Source: Candidatus Omnitrophota bacterium (GTDB lineage: Bacteria; Omnitrophota; Gorgyraeia; Tantalellales; Tantalellaceae). Taken from it: a stretch of 61,986 bases of DNA. The notes beneath the pieces were generated by a model. That model worked only from the letters and a program-made list of their open reading frames with translations, did no database searches and was not told where the DNA came from. The position numbers and the translations under genes are program-made. This document shows positions 61,778-61,986 of the stretch, one piece after another. Position 1 is the first letter of the stretch, and every line of letters starts with the position of its first letter. The stretch is taken from assembly GCA_015231405.1 (NCBI GenBank), contig JADGBR010000019.1, forward strand, positions 1 to 61,986. The letters run 5' to 3'.

Positions 61778-61986
61778 TCCCTCTTCTCGCCCACCTGGGG
61801 TTTATGGAGCGTCACAAGGCCCCAATCGAAGAACGGGACAAAACGTAAAGAATCGTAAAATGTGTTCTTTGTATAAGGTACTTGCAGGTCCTTCGGGACA
61901 AAGTAGGGAGGGATGTAAAGTTCCGCTGTGGCGTTGTACCCATTGTCACCGGAATACTGGGCGACCGGATATCCCCGGCCCGTGGA
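61764..61986 (-). pseudogene. Inverted C-terminal barrel fragment of the TPS transporter
   Basis: Read on the minus strand from 61986, the frame is open and encodes RGYPVAQYSGDNGYNATAEL, then IPPYFVPKDLQVP and SLRFVPFFDWG, ending QVGEKRDQDLYSTG. These are the VRGYP-loop and last barrel strands of a ShlB/Omp85-type protein, in the right order and with the spacing expected for the tail of the adjacent plus-strand gene. The fragment has no start codon context and runs off the window. It belongs to an inversion or a chimeric join near 61755. Confidence 0.7.

Noticed and set aside
1-61986. tRNA, rRNA or transposase genes
   Set aside because: All gaps were read on both strands; no cloverleaf, rRNA signature or transposase motif was found.

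Overview
The window looks like a chromosomal contig from a Gram-negative bacterium with LPS, most likely in or near the Omnitrophota (OP3, PVC superphylum). This placement is inferred from gene content, because no rRNA is present. Support comes from LptE, Lnt, a BamD-like lipoprotein-pathway protein and a two-partner-secretion (TPS) barrel, which together imply an outer membrane. A proton pyrophosphatase, a long-form SecA and several giant secreted proteins of 2000 to 3800 residues also fit. Sigma-70 type promoters (TTGACA, 16 to 18 bp, TATAAT) are easy to read throughout.

Left part (1 to 4.5 kb): a 5'-truncated S8 protease, a PilZ protein, then a compact bamD-like/lptE/holA operon. The operon converges on rpsT across a perfect 43-bp bidirectional terminator palindrome. 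From 4.6 to 10.9 kb, on the minus strand, lies a 2084-residue surface protein (subtilase, YVTN propeller, three LamG-like domains).

Middle part (11 to 25 kb), all plus strand: murJ, a frameshifted and C-terminally eroded uvrC, prfB with the classical programmed +1 frameshift, secA, lnt, a TPR protein overlapping a VWA protein, and a guanine deaminase. These are envelope biogenesis, export and translation genes.

Right part (25.3 to 57.6 kb), about half the window, is an island of four consecutive plus-strand genes. At least three have clear promoters of their own, and all have a predicted signal peptide. They are a 932-residue HExxH protein and three giants. Giant 1 (about 3100 aa) carries a putative TIKI/TraB-like module, an M48-type metallopeptidase and a UbiB/ABC1-type kinase. 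Giant 2 (about 2740 aa) carries a GNAT-like domain, helical repeats and a complete Upf1-like SF1 helicase. Giant 3 (3763 aa) carries the same N-terminal module as giant 1, membrane segments, two HD-type domains, a cyclic-nucleotide-binding-like domain and a DHH-like region. Enzymes that normally work in the cytoplasm appear here behind export signals. Delivery into a host or prey cell is one explanation, but that is inference.

The window ends with hppA (K+-independent type signature), a strong terminator, and a TPS outer-membrane transporter. The C-terminal barrel of that transporter lies inverted on the minus strand, which means either a real inversion or a chimera at the contig end.

Two genome-wide oddities stand out. 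Most intergenic gaps hold short iterated words arranged as inverted repeats, and some of these run into gene 3' ends. In addition, poly-G tracts of 9 and 10 bases sit exactly where the ribosome binding site of two surface-protein genes should be.
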